Shown here piece by piece: positions 1 through 8,606 of a DNA stretch of 18,902 bases. The stretch comes from Sphingomonas sp. (lineage in GTDB: Bacteria > Pseudomonadota > Alphaproteobacteria > Sphingomonadales > Sphingomonadaceae): contig JASLBO010000394.1 of assembly GCA_030146605.1 (NCBI GenBank), forward strand, positions 1 to 18,902, in the 5' to 3' direction. Each line of letters opens with the position of its first letter. Position 1 is the stretch's first letter. A model generated the notes under the pieces. It saw only the letters and a program-made list of their open reading frames with translations, was not told the DNA's origin and did no database searches. The position numbers and the translations under genes are program-made.

Positions 1-507
1 CTTGCCGGTCGGCTTGAACACCGTGTTGGTCGGCTCGCCGGAGGTGATGAACACCTCGTTGCGGTTCGAGCTTTCGCTGGTGCGGACTTCGGTGGCCCCG
101 GCGGGGATCGCCGCGGCGAGCGTCGCGGTGGTGGTGCCGCGCGGGATCGGCTTGCGTTCGCCGTTGAGCATATAGCTGCCCATCACGCCTTCGCTGACGA
201 TCGCGACCTTGTAGGTGCCCTTCTGGGTCAAATGCACGTCGAAGGTGGTGCGGTAGCGTCCGGTCGCCTTGTTCTCGACCTCGAGCGTGGTGCCGTCGGG
301 CGCCAGCAATTTGGGATCGCCGCGCAGCGGCTGGTGCTCGAAATAGAACAGATCGTTGGAGACCGCGGCGTCGATCGTAACCCAGACGTCGTCGCCCGAG
401 ACGATCGTCGCCGAGGGCAGCATCCACGTGCGGTGCGCCTGCACCGCGGCCGGGGTGGCGAGGGCGAGGAACGCGGCGGCGGCGAGGAAAGGCGTGCGAA
501 GCTTCAT
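1..507 (-). CDS. DUF4198 domain-containing periplasmic protein (C-terminus beyond window)
   Basis: Secreted protein of the DUF4198 family, whose members are distantly linked to metal-uptake proteins. The exact role is not established. Only the first 169 codons are present; the gene runs off the left edge. The ATG at 507 is preceded by a good ribosome site (AAGGGGG five bases upstream). Residues 1-24 form a signal peptide (MKLR, then an Ala/Leu-rich core) ending in VQA, so the predicted mature protein begins His-Arg-Thr-Trp. The body is beta-rich, with the family-like segments TGRYRTTFDVHLTQKGTYKVA and GSYMLNGERKPIPRG. It is the last visible gene of an operon with the DUF2271 and PepSY genes; only 13 bases separate it from the DUF2271 stop. 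Family assignment is by eye and fairly secure; metal handling is inferred from context. Confidence 0.8.
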   Translation of the reverse strand, partial: MKLRTPFLAAAAFLALATPAAVQAHRTWMLPSATIVSGDDVWVTIDAAVSNDLFYFEHQPLRGDPKLLAPDGTTLEVENKATGRYRTTFDVHLTQKGTYKVAIVSEGVMGSYMLNGERKPIPRGTTTATLAAAIPAGATEVRTSESSNRNEVFITSGEPTNTVFKPTGK

Positions 508-520
508 GATAACCCCCTTA

Positions 521-1042
521 TCAACGACGGACGGTGAGGCGCACGGCGCCGAGCTCATGCGCGCCCTGCGCAGCGGCAGTGCCGCCGGCGGGGACGCTGA
601 ACGGCAGGCGGAGCAATTCGCGCCCGCCGACTTCGCGTGCCGCCTCGACGACGAGCGTGTACTTGCCGCCGCTGAGCGCGGGCATCGCCCCGCGGCCCGC
701 GGTGAAGCTCAATTTGTGGGTGCCGGGCGCGCGCGTGGCTCCGGTGACGCCATCGGCCGGAAAGGACATCGAGCGCCCCGATGCGCGCCACCATTGGCGC
801 ACGTCGCGCAGCCATTTGGTCCCTTCATTGGCCTTCATGTCGAAATCATACCATACCGAGAGCGTGCGCGGCGCCGCGCCCTCTTTCTCGAGCCACACCG
901 CGACATAGGGACGGTGATATTCGGCGACGCTGAGCTTGGGGATAGTTATCGTCAGGTCGAGCGTCTGCCCCGCGGCGGGACCGGCGACGAGCGCGCTCGC
1001 CCCCAGTGCAGTGACGGTGAGGCCGGTCAGGCGGATCTGCAT
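521..1042 (-). CDS. DUF2271 domain-containing secreted protein
   Basis: A 173-residue exported protein of the DUF2271 family. The ATG at 1042 opens a signal peptide (MQIRLTGL, hydrophobic core, cleavage likely near AAG|Q at residue 25). The mature part carries typical family features: LTITIPKLSVAEYHRPYVAVWLE near the start, a Trp-rich stretch (KWLRDVRQWWRASG), then TGATRAPGTH and a C-terminal beta segment GKYTLVVEAAREVGGRE. Length is normal for the family. It sits ten bases after the PepSY gene and 13 bases before the DUF4198 gene, so the three are almost certainly co-transcribed. In other proteobacteria this trio accompanies TonB receptors or flavin/iron functions (known context). The biochemical activity is unknown, and a substrate cannot be named. 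Confidence 0.85.
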   Translation of the reverse strand: MQIRLTGLTVTALGASALVAGPAAGQTLDLTITIPKLSVAEYHRPYVAVWLEKEGAAPRTLSVWYDFDMKANEGTKWLRDVRQWWRASGRSMSFPADGVTGATRAPGTHKLSFTAGRGAMPALSGGKYTLVVEAAREVGGRELLRLPFSVPAGGTAAAQGAHELGAVRLTVRR

Positions 1043-1052
1043 GGCGAACCCT

Positions 1053-1697
1053 TTAATGGATGAAGAAGATGGCGAGCAGCGCCGGGATGATCAGCCCCAG
1101 CGCGACCAGCGGCCAAGTGCTCTTGCGATGCCGGGCATGCATCTGGAGCAGCACCAGCCCGGTCAGCGAGAAGATCACGCAGGCGAGCACGAAGATGTCG
1201 ATGAACCACTTCCACACCGCGCCGGCGTTGCGGCCCTTGTGGAGGTCGTTGAGATAGGCGATCCAGCCGCGCGAACTGATCTCGCTGGTCACTTCGCCCG
1301 TCTCGCGGTCGATCGAGATCCAGCCGTCGCCGCCGGGCCGCGGTTGCGCCAGATAGACCGTGTCGATCGACCATTCGGCATCGCCTGCGGCGGGCATTTT
1401 CAGCCTTTCGCCGACGAATTTGGCGACTTCGGCGGGCAGCGGCTTCTTGCTGTCCGGCGCGTCGTCTGGCCTGACCTGCGCGAGCAGCGGCGGCGGCAAC
1501 TGCGCGGCGCGCTCGACCGACTTCGGCGTCGCCTCGATATCGGCGGCGTGGTTAAGCGTGAAGCCCGTGATCGCGAACAGCAGCAGCCCGATCAGGCTGA
1601 CGGCCGAACTCATCCAATGCCACATATGGAGCTGCTTCAGCCAGAAGCTCTTCCGGCTGCGCTTCACCTTGGCCGGGGTTGTGGTGGTACCATGCAT
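1053..1697 (-). CDS. PepSY-associated transmembrane helix protein
   Basis: A 214-residue inner-membrane protein of the PepSY-associated TM family. The N-terminus is basic and cytoplasmic (KVKRSRKSFW). TM1 spans about residues 29-48 and follows the His-rich LHMWHW. A periplasmic PepSY-like portion (about 107-142: WSIDTVYLAQP, GWISIDRETGEV) is followed by the family signature LNDLHKGR at 149-156. TM2 (165-186) and TM3 (195-213) then end the chain. The several membrane-edge histidines (H24, H27, H50, H153, H187, H190) could bind heme or metal, but this is inference. It is the first gene of the operon with DUF2271 and DUF4198. The start at 1697 was chosen because the overlapping ATG at 1693 is out of frame; no strong ribosome site precedes it. 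A candidate Fur box lies 45-66 bases upstream. A role in ferric or heme-linked redox at the membrane is plausible but unproven. Confidence 0.85.
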   Translation of the reverse strand: MHGTTTTPAKVKRSRKSFWLKQLHMWHWMSSAVSLIGLLLFAITGFTLNHAADIEATPKSVERAAQLPPPLLAQVRPDDAPDSKKPLPAEVAKFVGERLKMPAAGDAEWSIDTVYLAQPRPGGDGWISIDRETGEVTSEISSRGWIAYLNDLHKGRNAGAVWKWFIDIFVLACVIFSLTGLVLLQMHARHRKSTWPLVALGLIIPALLAIFFIH

Positions 1698-1741
1698 GAA
1701 CGGGACGGAACTCGGAACGATCGCGATGGCGCAGGAATAAC

Positions 1742-1763
1742 GCGAACGATTCGCAATTGCAAT
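1742..1763 (-). promoter_or_regulatory. candidate Fur-type operator upstream of the PepSY operon
   Basis: A perfect palindrome GCGAA-CGA-TTCGC (1742-1754) overlaps a second palindrome GCAATTGC (1753-1760) and ends in a further GCAAT. On the minus strand the repeats lie 45-66 bases before the PepSY start, where an iron repressor would block transcription. The GCGAAT/ATTCGC repeats resemble Fur boxes of Caulobacter and sphingomonads as I remember them. No matrix score was computed. Confidence 0.45.
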
Positions 1764-1990
1764 GGACCGCGAGCTAACCCCGCCAGGTCGTCAACCCGGC
1801 GAGTCCGGATCCAGAGTTACCGATGCAATCGCTCGTGGCTCCGGGCCCGAGCTTTCGTCGGGGCGACGGCGAAGGAAGCATGAGCATCTCGCGCCGCAGC
1901 AAAGTTACGCCGCAGTGCAGCGACGATTGTTTATTGCCTGATCGGCAAAAGCTTCGCAGTCTCTCTTCAGAAAATAACGGGAGGGACTTG

Positions 1991-2110
1991 ATGTCGGCAC
2001 TTTATATCGGCCTGGTACTGGTTTGCGGGCTCGGCATTTCCGCCTGCCTCGGCGCGATGTACCTGATCCTGCGCAGGATGCCGAACCAGCGCGCCGACGT
2101 CGAAGCCTGA
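1991..2110 (+). CDS. small single-span membrane protein (39 aa), unknown function
   Basis: I do not recognise this protein. The ATG at 1991 is preceded by GGGAGGGA about seven bases away, a strong ribosome site. The frame stays open further upstream (to an ATG at 1823), but that extension is hydrophilic, with no membrane or domain signature, so the short form is preferred. It has one hydrophobic helix (about residues 4-26: LYIGLVLVCGLGISACLGAMYL) with two cysteines, and a short positively charged tail (LRRMPNQR). It stands alone between the divergent PepSY operon and the convergent glutamate dehydrogenase. The good ribosome site and clean membrane-helix composition argue for a real gene; conservation has not been checked. 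Confidence 0.5.
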   Translation: MSALYIGLVLVCGLGISACLGAMYLILRRMPNQRADVEA

Positions 2111-2281
2111 GACATCAGCATGGCGGCTGCAATGGTCGCCCGGACCCGATGCAGGTTGCAATGTAGGAATTCGTCTGCTGTCCTGCCGTCGGGCGGGCAC
2201 TCTTGCGCTCCCCGCTGCTCTTTGACCCCGTAGAGCCGCACCCAAGTCTTACGTAACAATATTGCGGGTCCGAGTTATTTC

Positions 2282-2311
2282 ATTTCACGTTCACCGTGCA
2301 AACCGTGAAAT
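2282..2311. terminator. inverted repeat between convergent genes, possible terminator
   Basis: Arms ATTTCACG (2282-2289) and CGTGAAAT (2304-2311) are perfect complements, extendable by two A:T pairs past a single bulged base. The repeat lies 34 bases beyond the glutamate dehydrogenase stop, and also downstream of the 39-residue gene. There is no U-tract on either side, so factor-independent termination is uncertain. The rest of 2111-2344 shows no gene. Confidence 0.35.
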
Positions 2312-2344
2312 TAGGCCGCCGAAATCCTACATTTTCCACTGCGT

Positions 2345-5300
2345 CTACCGCCCGAGCAGCACGCGGGCCTGGCCGGCGATCTGCGCCAGCATCGCGGCAT
2401 TGGGCGTCGCCACTTGCCGCGCCCGCCGCACCAGATTGGCGAACTGGTCGACCCGCGGCCGGTTCGCTTCCAGCCATGCATCGACCTCTGCCTGCGGATC
2501 GCTCGCCTCCGAGCGGCTGAGGAAATCGAGCCGCAGCTGCTGGAAGTCGCGCGCCAGCCCCGCGATGAGCAACCGCTCCCACGGATCGCTGGTGGTGATC
2601 CGCGCCGCGGTCGACTGCGCCCAGTCGAGCCCGAGTACCTGCCCCAGATGCGTGAAGGCCCGCGTAAGCACGGTCTCGTCGATGCCCTTGCGCGTGCTGA
2701 GCTCGGCCAGACCCACTGCGCCGTCCATCTCGAACAGCCGGACGACCTTCTGGACCAGTTCGGCAGGCGCACCCGCGGCTTCTAGCTTGGCGGCGATGCG
2801 GCCGCTCTGGCTCTTCACTTCGTCGAGCAGCAGCGCCTTGGTTTCGCGGTCGAGTGCGTCGATGCCAGGCTGCAGCCGCGCGATCACTTCGGCCGGGCTG
2901 GACCCGGGCCGGCAGACGCGGAGCAGATCGGCGACCTGCCCGCGCACCGCCACTGCCATCTCGTCGAGCAGCGCGAGCCGCGCGCCTTCGCTGATTTGCG
3001 CCGTCTCCACCGCGGCCCAGGTTTCGGGCAGGCAGAATAGCCGCTCGGCGACGACAAACATCGCCGCGATGTCGCGCATCGCTGCGCCTTCCTCTTCGGC
3101 GAGCTCGAACGGATGGAGCACGCCCAGCCGGTTGACCAGCCGGTTGGCGAGCTTGGTCGCGACGATCTCGTTGCGCAGACGATGCTCCTCGATCGCCGTG
3201 GCGAAGCGCGCCTGCATCGCCTGCGGGAAAGCGGCGAGCAGATCGTCCTCGAGTTCGGGATCGGCGCCGAGCTGGCCCAGTTCGATCGCCTCCTGCAGCG
3301 CCAGCTTGGTCGAGGCGAGCAGCACCGACAATTCGGGCCGGGTCAGCCCCCTGCCCTCCTGGGCGCGGCGCAGCAGTTCCTCGTTGGAGGCGAGCCCTTC
3401 GACCGCGCGGTCGAGCCGGCCCGCGGCTTCGAGTATCTCGACCACCCGGACATAGCTCGCCAGCGACACCGCACCGTCATTCTCCATGAACGAGAGCGCA
3501 AGCGTCTGAAGGCGATTATCCTCGAGCACGAGGTGCGCGACCTCGTCGGTCATCTCGGCGAGCAGGGTGTTGCGATCCTCGAAATCGAGCCGGCCCTCGA
3601 TCACTTCGCGGTTGAGCGCGATCTTGATGTTGACCTCGTTATCCGAGCAATCGACGCCCGCCGAATTGTCGATGAAGTCGGTGTTGATCCGCCCGCCGAT
3701 ACCCGCAAAGGCGATGCGCGCGGCCTGGGTGACGCCTAGATTGGCGCCCTCGCCGATCGCCCTCGCGCGGAGCTGCTCGGCGCTGACGCGTAGCCGGTCA
3801 TTGGCCGGGTCGCCGACATCGATGTGGCTTTCGCTCGCCGCCTTCACATAGGTGCCGATGCCGCCGAACCAGAGCAAGTCGACCGGCGCCTTGAGGATCG
3901 CCGAAATCAGGCTGGTCGGATCGATCTCGGCAACGTCCAGTCCCAGCATCGCCTGCACTTCGGCGCTCAGCGGGATCGCCTTTTCGGTGCGCGCGAATAC
4001 GCCGCCGCCCTGCGAGATCAGCCCCGGATTATAGTCCGCCCAGCTCGACCGCGGCAGCGCGAACATGCGCGACCTTTCGTCCCAGCTCTCCGCCGGATCG
4101 GGATCGGGATCGAGGAAGATGTGACGATGATCGAACGCCGCGACGACCTTCAATGCCTTCGACAGCAGCATCCCGTTGCCGAACACGTCGCCCGACATGT
4201 CGCCGCAGCCCGCGACACGAATTGGCTCGGACTGCACGTCGACGCCCATTTCGAGGAAGTGACGGCGGACCGAGATCCACGCGCCCTTGGCCGTGATCCC
4301 CATCGCCTTGTGGTCATAGCCGTGCGACCCGCCCGAGGCGAAGGCGTCGCCCAGCCAGAAATTGCGCTCGATCGCGAGCGCATTGGCGACGTCGGAGAAA
4401 GTCGCCGTGCCCTTGTCGGCGGCGACCACGAAATAGGGATCTTCGCCGTCGAGGATCGACACGCTCTCGGGATGCACGACCTTCCCCGCGACGATGTTGT
4501 CGGTGATCGACAGCAAGGCGCGGATGAAGATCCGGTAGCTTTCGGTGCCCTCGGCAAACCAGGCGTCGCGGTTCTGCGCGGGCGAAGGCAGCAGCTTGGG
4601 ATAGAAGCCACCCTTGGCGCCCGTCGGCACGATCACTGCGTTCTTGACTCGCTGCGCCTTCATCAGCCCGAGGATCTCGGTGCGGAAGTCGTCGCGCCGG
4701 TCGGACCAGCGCAGCCCGCCGCGGGCGATCGGCCCGGCGCGCAGATGGATGCCCTCGACCCGCGGGCTGTATACCCAGATCTCGCGCCATGGCAGCGGCG
4801 CGGGCAGCCCCGGCACCCTGGCCGAATCCATCTTGAACGCGAGCGCCTCGGCCGCGGCCGGCGCAAAGGCGTTGGTCCGCAGCGTCGCGAGCACGACGCC
4901 GCGCAGCGTGCGCAGGATACGATCGTCGTCGATCGCGGAGACCTGGTCGAGCCCGGCGTCGATCGCCCTGGTCGCGGCCTGGATTGCATTCTCGTCCTTG
5001 CCGGCACGTGCGGGATCGTGTGCCGCCCCGAACCGCTCGATCAGCGCAGCGGCGACAGCCGGCGCGCGGCGCAACGCGTCGACTACCGTGGCCATGCCGT
5101 AGCTCAGCCCGGTCTGGCGCAAATAGCGGAACCACGCCCGGAACAGCACCACGGAAGTCGGCCGCATCCCGACCTCGACGATCAGCCGGTTGAACAGGTC
5201 GTTCTCGGCACGGCCTTCGAGCACGGCAGCGATCGCGTCCTCGACGAGTTGCGGCTCGGTATCGAGCGTGCGCGATCCGCCGGTCAGCGCGACTTCGAAA

Positions 5301-6967
5301 TCGTGGAGGAAGACATGGTTGGCGAGCGCAGTCGGCACTTCCTCGATGACGCGGAACCCGAAATTCTCGAACGCGGGGACTGCATCGGAGAGCGCCAGCG
5401 CGCCCCCTTGGGCATAGAGCTTGATCCGGTATTGCCCCCTGGTGTCGGGATCTGGCACGATCCGCACCGAGCGGTCGCCGGCAGCTTCGAGCGTGGCGAT
5501 GCGCAGGATGTCCCGCGCTGCTTCCTCGGGGGTGCTGGTGGCGCGGTAGACCGCAGGAAAGGCATTGGCGAAGCGCAGCGCCAGCCGCGTCGACGCCGAC
5601 CCGACCTGCTCGGCCAGCGCCGCCTCGATCGCGGGCACCCAACCGCGCAGCATCCGCTCGAGCCGCGCGTCGAGCTCCCCCGCGTCGGGCATCACGCCGC
5701 CGCCGCGCAGATCGAGCGTATAGCGCAGCAACGCGACGACGCCGTCTTCCAGCGCGATCGACCAGTTGATCAGTTTGGCGTTGGCGGCCTCGCTCAGCAT
5801 CTCGCCGATCGCCTCGCGTCGCCCCGTCGACACTTCGTCGCGTGGCAGCCAGACGAAGGCGAACAGATGCCGCCCGAGGAGGCTGCGGACCAGCACCAGC
5901 TTCGAGCGCGGCCGATCGGCCACCGACATCGAGGTGAGCACCAGATTCTCGAGCGAGTCGGCGTCGAATGCGGTGGTCAGATCGTGCGGCAGCGCGGTCA
6001 GCGCATGCGCCATCGCCTTGCCGGTATGGCCCTTGGGATCGAAGCCGAACTTCTTCTCGAGTCCGCCGAGCCGAGCGCGCAGCACCGGCACTTCCTGCGG
6101 ATCGGCGAACAAGGCCGCGCTGGTCCACAGTCCCGCATGGATCGACAGCCCGGTGACCTCGGCCCCGGTCAGGATCGGCACGGCGACGATATCGAGCGGC
6201 ACGCGGCGGTGCACGGTCGAGATCGAATTGGACTTGAGCAACAGCGGCGCCTCACCACCCTTGCGGAAATGCTCGACCGCCGCCTGGCGCGAAGCCTCGG
6301 CGAGGATCGGCGTCTCCAGCGTGTAGCGCGCAAGGCCGAGCTGGTCGGAGACGCTGCCGTCGGTCCGCCACTTCTCGTGCGCCAGCAGGGTCATCGCGCC
6401 GTCGTGGAACCAGCGGATCAGCGCAGTGCCCTCCACCGATGCCAGCGCATCTGCGTCGGCAACGATCGCCGCCTGCAGCGCGCGCCAGTCCTCCACCGCG
6501 CTGCGGACCTGCTCGAGCGTCCGCTCGATCTCGGCGACGAGCCCGCGCCGCGTCCGCGCGTCGCTACGCTCCATCTCGATATAGATCATCGATTCGCGCC
6601 GGGCGGCGGGAGCATCGGCACCGATCGAGACGAGCTTGCCTTCGCCGTCGCGCTCGACGGCGATCACCGGGTGGATGATGCGGAAGATCGCAATGTCGTG
6701 CGCGGCGATCGCGCTCGAGATCGAATCGACGAGGAACGGCATGTCGTCGTTGACGACCGCGAGCCGCATGCTGCGCCGCTCTTCGTCCAGATAGGTTTCG
6801 AGCCGGATGCGCGGCGTGCCCGGCGGCCGCACCGCCGCGGCCTCGGCAACGAAGGCGGCCGCTTCTGCCCGCTCGCTCCCGTCGAAATCTTCGAGTTCTC
6901 CCGGCAGCGCTCCTTCGAGCAGCCGCGCCTCGAACGCCCGCGTGAGCGACGTCATCATGCTAGTCAT
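2345..6967 (-). CDS. gdhB: NAD-specific glutamate dehydrogenase, large (180-kDa class)
   Basis: Catalyses NAD-dependent oxidative deamination of glutamate to 2-oxoglutarate and ammonia, feeding carbon to the TCA cycle; cytoplasmic. The 1540-residue length fits the large bacterial GDH class. The N-terminal half carries the long ACT-like regulatory region. The catalytic core holds GLRWSDRRDDFRTEI followed by MKAQRVKNAV and VPTGAKGGF (about residues 750-788), with the expected substrate-binding and catalytic lysines at about 770 and 785. The nucleotide-binding part includes GEGANLGVTQ and NTDFIDNSAGVDCSDNEVN. A long C-terminal helical domain follows. The ATG at 6967 is preferred, with GGAG eleven bases upstream; an upstream in-frame TTG at 7003 lacks support, and ATGs at 6958 and 6955 are alternatives. 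It lies 81 bases downstream of the PAS gene on the same strand. No lesions were seen. The symbol follows common usage for this class. Confidence 0.95.
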   Translation of the reverse strand: MTSMMTSLTRAFEARLLEGALPGELEDFDGSERAEAAAFVAEAAAVRPPGTPRIRLETYLDEERRSMRLAVVNDDMPFLVDSISSAIAAHDIAIFRIIHPVIAVERDGEGKLVSIGADAPAARRESMIYIEMERSDARTRRGLVAEIERTLEQVRSAVEDWRALQAAIVADADALASVEGTALIRWFHDGAMTLLAHEKWRTDGSVSDQLGLARYTLETPILAEASRQAAVEHFRKGGEAPLLLKSNSISTVHRRVPLDIVAVPILTGAEVTGLSIHAGLWTSAALFADPQEVPVLRARLGGLEKKFGFDPKGHTGKAMAHALTALPHDLTTAFDADSLENLVLTSMSVADRPRSKLVLVRSLLGRHLFAFVWLPRDEVSTGRREAIGEMLSEAANAKLINWSIALEDGVVALLRYTLDLRGGGVMPDAGELDARLERMLRGWVPAIEAALAEQVGSASTRLALRFANAFPAVYRATSTPEEAARDILRIATLEAAGDRSVRIVPDPDTRGQYRIKLYAQGGALALSDAVPAFENFGFRVIEEVPTALANHVFLHDFEVALTGGSRTLDTEPQLVEDAIAAVLEGRAENDLFNRLIVEVGMRPTSVVLFRAWFRYLRQTGLSYGMATVVDALRRAPAVAAALIERFGAAHDPARAGKDENAIQAATRAIDAGLDQVSAIDDDRILRTLRGVVLATLRTNAFAPAAAEALAFKMDSARVPGLPAPLPWREIWVYSPRVEGIHLRAGPIARGGLRWSDRRDDFRTEILGLMKAQRVKNAVIVPTGAKGGFYPKLLPSPAQNRDAWFAEGTESYRIFIRALLSITDNIVAGKVVHPESVSILDGEDPYFVVAADKGTATFSDVANALAIERNFWLGDAFASGGSHGYDHKAMGITAKGAWISVRRHFLEMGVDVQSEPIRVAGCGDMSGDVFGNGMLLSKALKVVAAFDHRHIFLDPDPDPAESWDERSRMFALPRSSWADYNPGLISQGGGVFARTEKAIPLSAEVQAMLGLDVAEIDPTSLISAILKAPVDLLWFGGIGTYVKAASESHIDVGDPANDRLRVSAEQLRARAIGEGANLGVTQAARIAFAGIGGRINTDFIDNSAGVDCSDNEVNIKIALNREVIEGRLDFEDRNTLLAEMTDEVAHLVLEDNRLQTLALSFMENDGAVSLASYVRVVEILEAAGRLDRAVEGLASNEELLRRAQEGRGLTRPELSVLLASTKLALQEAIELGQLGADPELEDDLLAAFPQAMQARFATAIEEHRLRNEIVATKLANRLVNRLGVLHPFELAEEEGAAMRDIAAMFVVAERLFCLPETWAAVETAQISEGARLALLDEMAVAVRGQVADLLRVCRPGSSPAEVIARLQPGIDALDRETKALLLDEVKSQSGRIAAKLEAAGAPAELVQKVVRLFEMDGAVGLAELSTRKGIDETVLTRAFTHLGQVLGLDWAQSTAARITTSDPWERLLIAGLARDFQQLRLDFLSRSEASDPQAEVDAWLEANRPRVDQFANLVRRARQVATPNAAMLAQIAGQARVLLGR

Positions 6968-7048
6968 GCGCGCCGCTATGCTCCGCCGCGCGCCCGACCT
7001 CAAGGCTCGGCACGCGACAAAGTAACGCCTGTGACTAGTTTTGTGGCG

Positions 7049-8302
7049 TCAGGCGGCGGCCTTGCGGATCATGCGCTCGGTCAGCGACGCATCGTCCTCG
7101 AAGCTGGCGATGATATCGAGGCCCTGCTTGCCCGCCCGCGCCAGCAATACGACGAACTCGCCCTGCCCTGCCGAGATGTCGACATGGCCGAGCGGCGGGC
7201 GGCTGCGCAGTTCTTCCGCCGCCTGCGCGAAAATATCGGGCTTGGGTGCCGGGCGACGATGCGCGCGCTCGGCCTTGACCACGCCCTTGATCCCGCCATC
7301 GACGACTTCGAGAAACGCGTCGAGCCCGCCCTGCGGCACATCCTGCCGCCGCGCATAGCTGAGCACCGCGGCGAATTCGGTCAGGCGCGTCTTGTCGTAA
7401 TCGGCGCCGAAGACGAGCTTGACCGGCGGAGTCATCGGCGCACGTGCCTGGACTGTAAGACCCGAATCGCGGAGCAGCGCCGCATAATCCTCCGGGCACT
7501 CCTCGGCCGCACGGGCGAAATCATAGGAGCGGCTGAGCGCGCGATACAGCGCCGAGCGGCCGCGCGTGTCCGAAGCGCGGGCGGCCGCGGCCGATTCGCG
7601 TGCGAGCAGCAGTTGGTCGGCGAGGCTCGATGCGACGACAGGCGCCTCGGCGGGGGCGGACGCCTCGAAGCCGGCGCTCGGGCCGTCGGCCCAGACCGCG
7701 GCAGCGACCGGATTCGCCGGCGCGGCGCGTCGTGATTCCTCGATCTCGGCGTTGAGCCGCGCCTGCGTCTCGGCGTCGACCAGCTCCTTCCAGTTGATCA
7801 CGCCATAAATGAAGTCGATCGCCTCGCCGTCCGACGAGAAGGGCATCAGGATGCCGCGATAGAGCGTATTGTGTCCGCGCTGGCCGACGAACTCGGCCTC
7901 GAATCCGATCGGCGCGCGATTCGCGATGATCTGGAGATAGTGATCGGTCAGTCGCGACAGCAACGAGCGGCTCGGCACTTCGCCGATTCGCTGGATTGCC
8001 GGGGTGAAGCCGCATTCCTCACGCAGCATCCCGCCGAGATAGCGAATCGCCGGATCCTCGACACCGCGGGTGAAGTCGAGCAGAACGCTGTGCGGGCCGA
8101 AGTCCGCGATGTTGCCGGGATCGAGATCCTCGATCGACGGATAGGCGCGGCCGTGGAGCAGCGAGACCCAGTGATTATAGGCGCGCACGTGCATGCGCCG
8201 CTCATCCGCGCCGATGTCGAGCGGACGATCGGCGACGGCGTCGTCGTTCGAGACCCTGGGGGCCGGGTCGAGCGGCTCATTGATGCCGCGAGCCATGTCC
8301 AT
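7049..8302 (-). CDS. PAS domain protein (PAS_5 family)
   Basis: A 417-residue soluble protein. Residues about 37-172 resemble the alphaproteobacterial PAS_5 domain: MHVRAYNHWVSLLHGRAYPSIEDLDP, FGPHSVLLDF, IRYLGGMLREECG and a C-terminal beta hairpin ending DFIYGVINWKEL. A low-complexity Ala/Pro linker follows (about 190-235). The C-terminal part is helical, with repeated Leu/Arg/Ala segments, and has no kinase, cyclase or DNA-binding signature I can see. It therefore looks like a sensor or adaptor without its own output domain. The ATG at 8302 has GGAG seven bases upstream, which fits better than the next in-frame ATG at 8296. It precedes the glutamate dehydrogenase on the same strand by 81 bases, so co-transcription is possible. 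The ligand is unknown. Confidence 0.8.
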   Translation of the reverse strand: MDMARGINEPLDPAPRVSNDDAVADRPLDIGADERRMHVRAYNHWVSLLHGRAYPSIEDLDPGNIADFGPHSVLLDFTRGVEDPAIRYLGGMLREECGFTPAIQRIGEVPSRSLLSRLTDHYLQIIANRAPIGFEAEFVGQRGHNTLYRGILMPFSSDGEAIDFIYGVINWKELVDAETQARLNAEIEESRRAAPANPVAAAVWADGPSAGFEASAPAEAPVVASSLADQLLLARESAAAARASDTRGRSALYRALSRSYDFARAAEECPEDYAALLRDSGLTVQARAPMTPPVKLVFGADYDKTRLTEFAAVLSYARRQDVPQGGLDAFLEVVDGGIKGVVKAERAHRRPAPKPDIFAQAAEELRSRPPLGHVDISAGQGEFVVLLARAGKQGLDIIASFEDDASLTERMIRKAAA

Positions 8303-8504
8303 GCGCGTGCTCCATTACGGGCAAACGGCCCGCTCCTTGAGCCTGTGCTTGTGCACCCCCCGTGGTAAACGACGCGTAAAGTCCGACGGATACGTATTGA
8401 TGCGGACGGACCTCGCAACAGCGCCAGGCAAATCGTGACGCTTGTCAGCTACGGATCATACTGGTAAGCGCCCGCTCTCTTTCGAGGCGATGCGCTTCGA
8501 CAGG

Positions 8505-8580
8505 GCCGCTTTAGCTCAGCTGGTAGAGCATCGCATTCGTAATGCGGGGGTCACAGGTTCGAGTCCTGTAAGCGGCACCA
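8505..8580 (+). tRNA. tRNA-Thr (anticodon CGT)
   Basis: A full cloverleaf can be drawn. Acceptor GCCGCTT (8505-8511) pairs with AAGCGGC (8570-8576). The D-arm is GCTC...GAGC. The anticodon stem TCGCA/TGCGG has one G-T pair and carries loop TTCGTAA, with CGT at 8538-8540. The T-arm is ACAGG-TTCGAGT-CCTGT. An encoded CCA ends the gene at 8580. It reads ACG codons (threonine). An integrase remnant begins 150 bases downstream in the same orientation, so the tRNA 3' end is the likely attachment site of an integrated element. Confidence 0.97.
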
Positions 8581-8606
8581 GTACATATTGAGAACACGCC
8601 TAGAAA

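Noticed and set aside
1823..1990. N-terminal extension of the small membrane protein from an ATG at 1823.
   Set aside because: No ribosome site was seen for it, its composition is not protein-like, and the ATG at 1991 has a strong site and begins the hydrophobic helix directly.
6968..7003. Upstream TTG start (7003) for glutamate dehydrogenase.
   Set aside because: The 12 added residues are Arg-rich, and the ATG at 6967 with upstream GGAG starts where family members usually begin.
3824..7735. A 1303-codon open frame on the plus strand opposite the glutamate dehydrogenase and PAS genes.
   Set aside because: It is Arg/His/Gln-rich with no recognisable domain and mirrors two well-recognised genes on the minus strand; long antisense frames are expected at this GC content.
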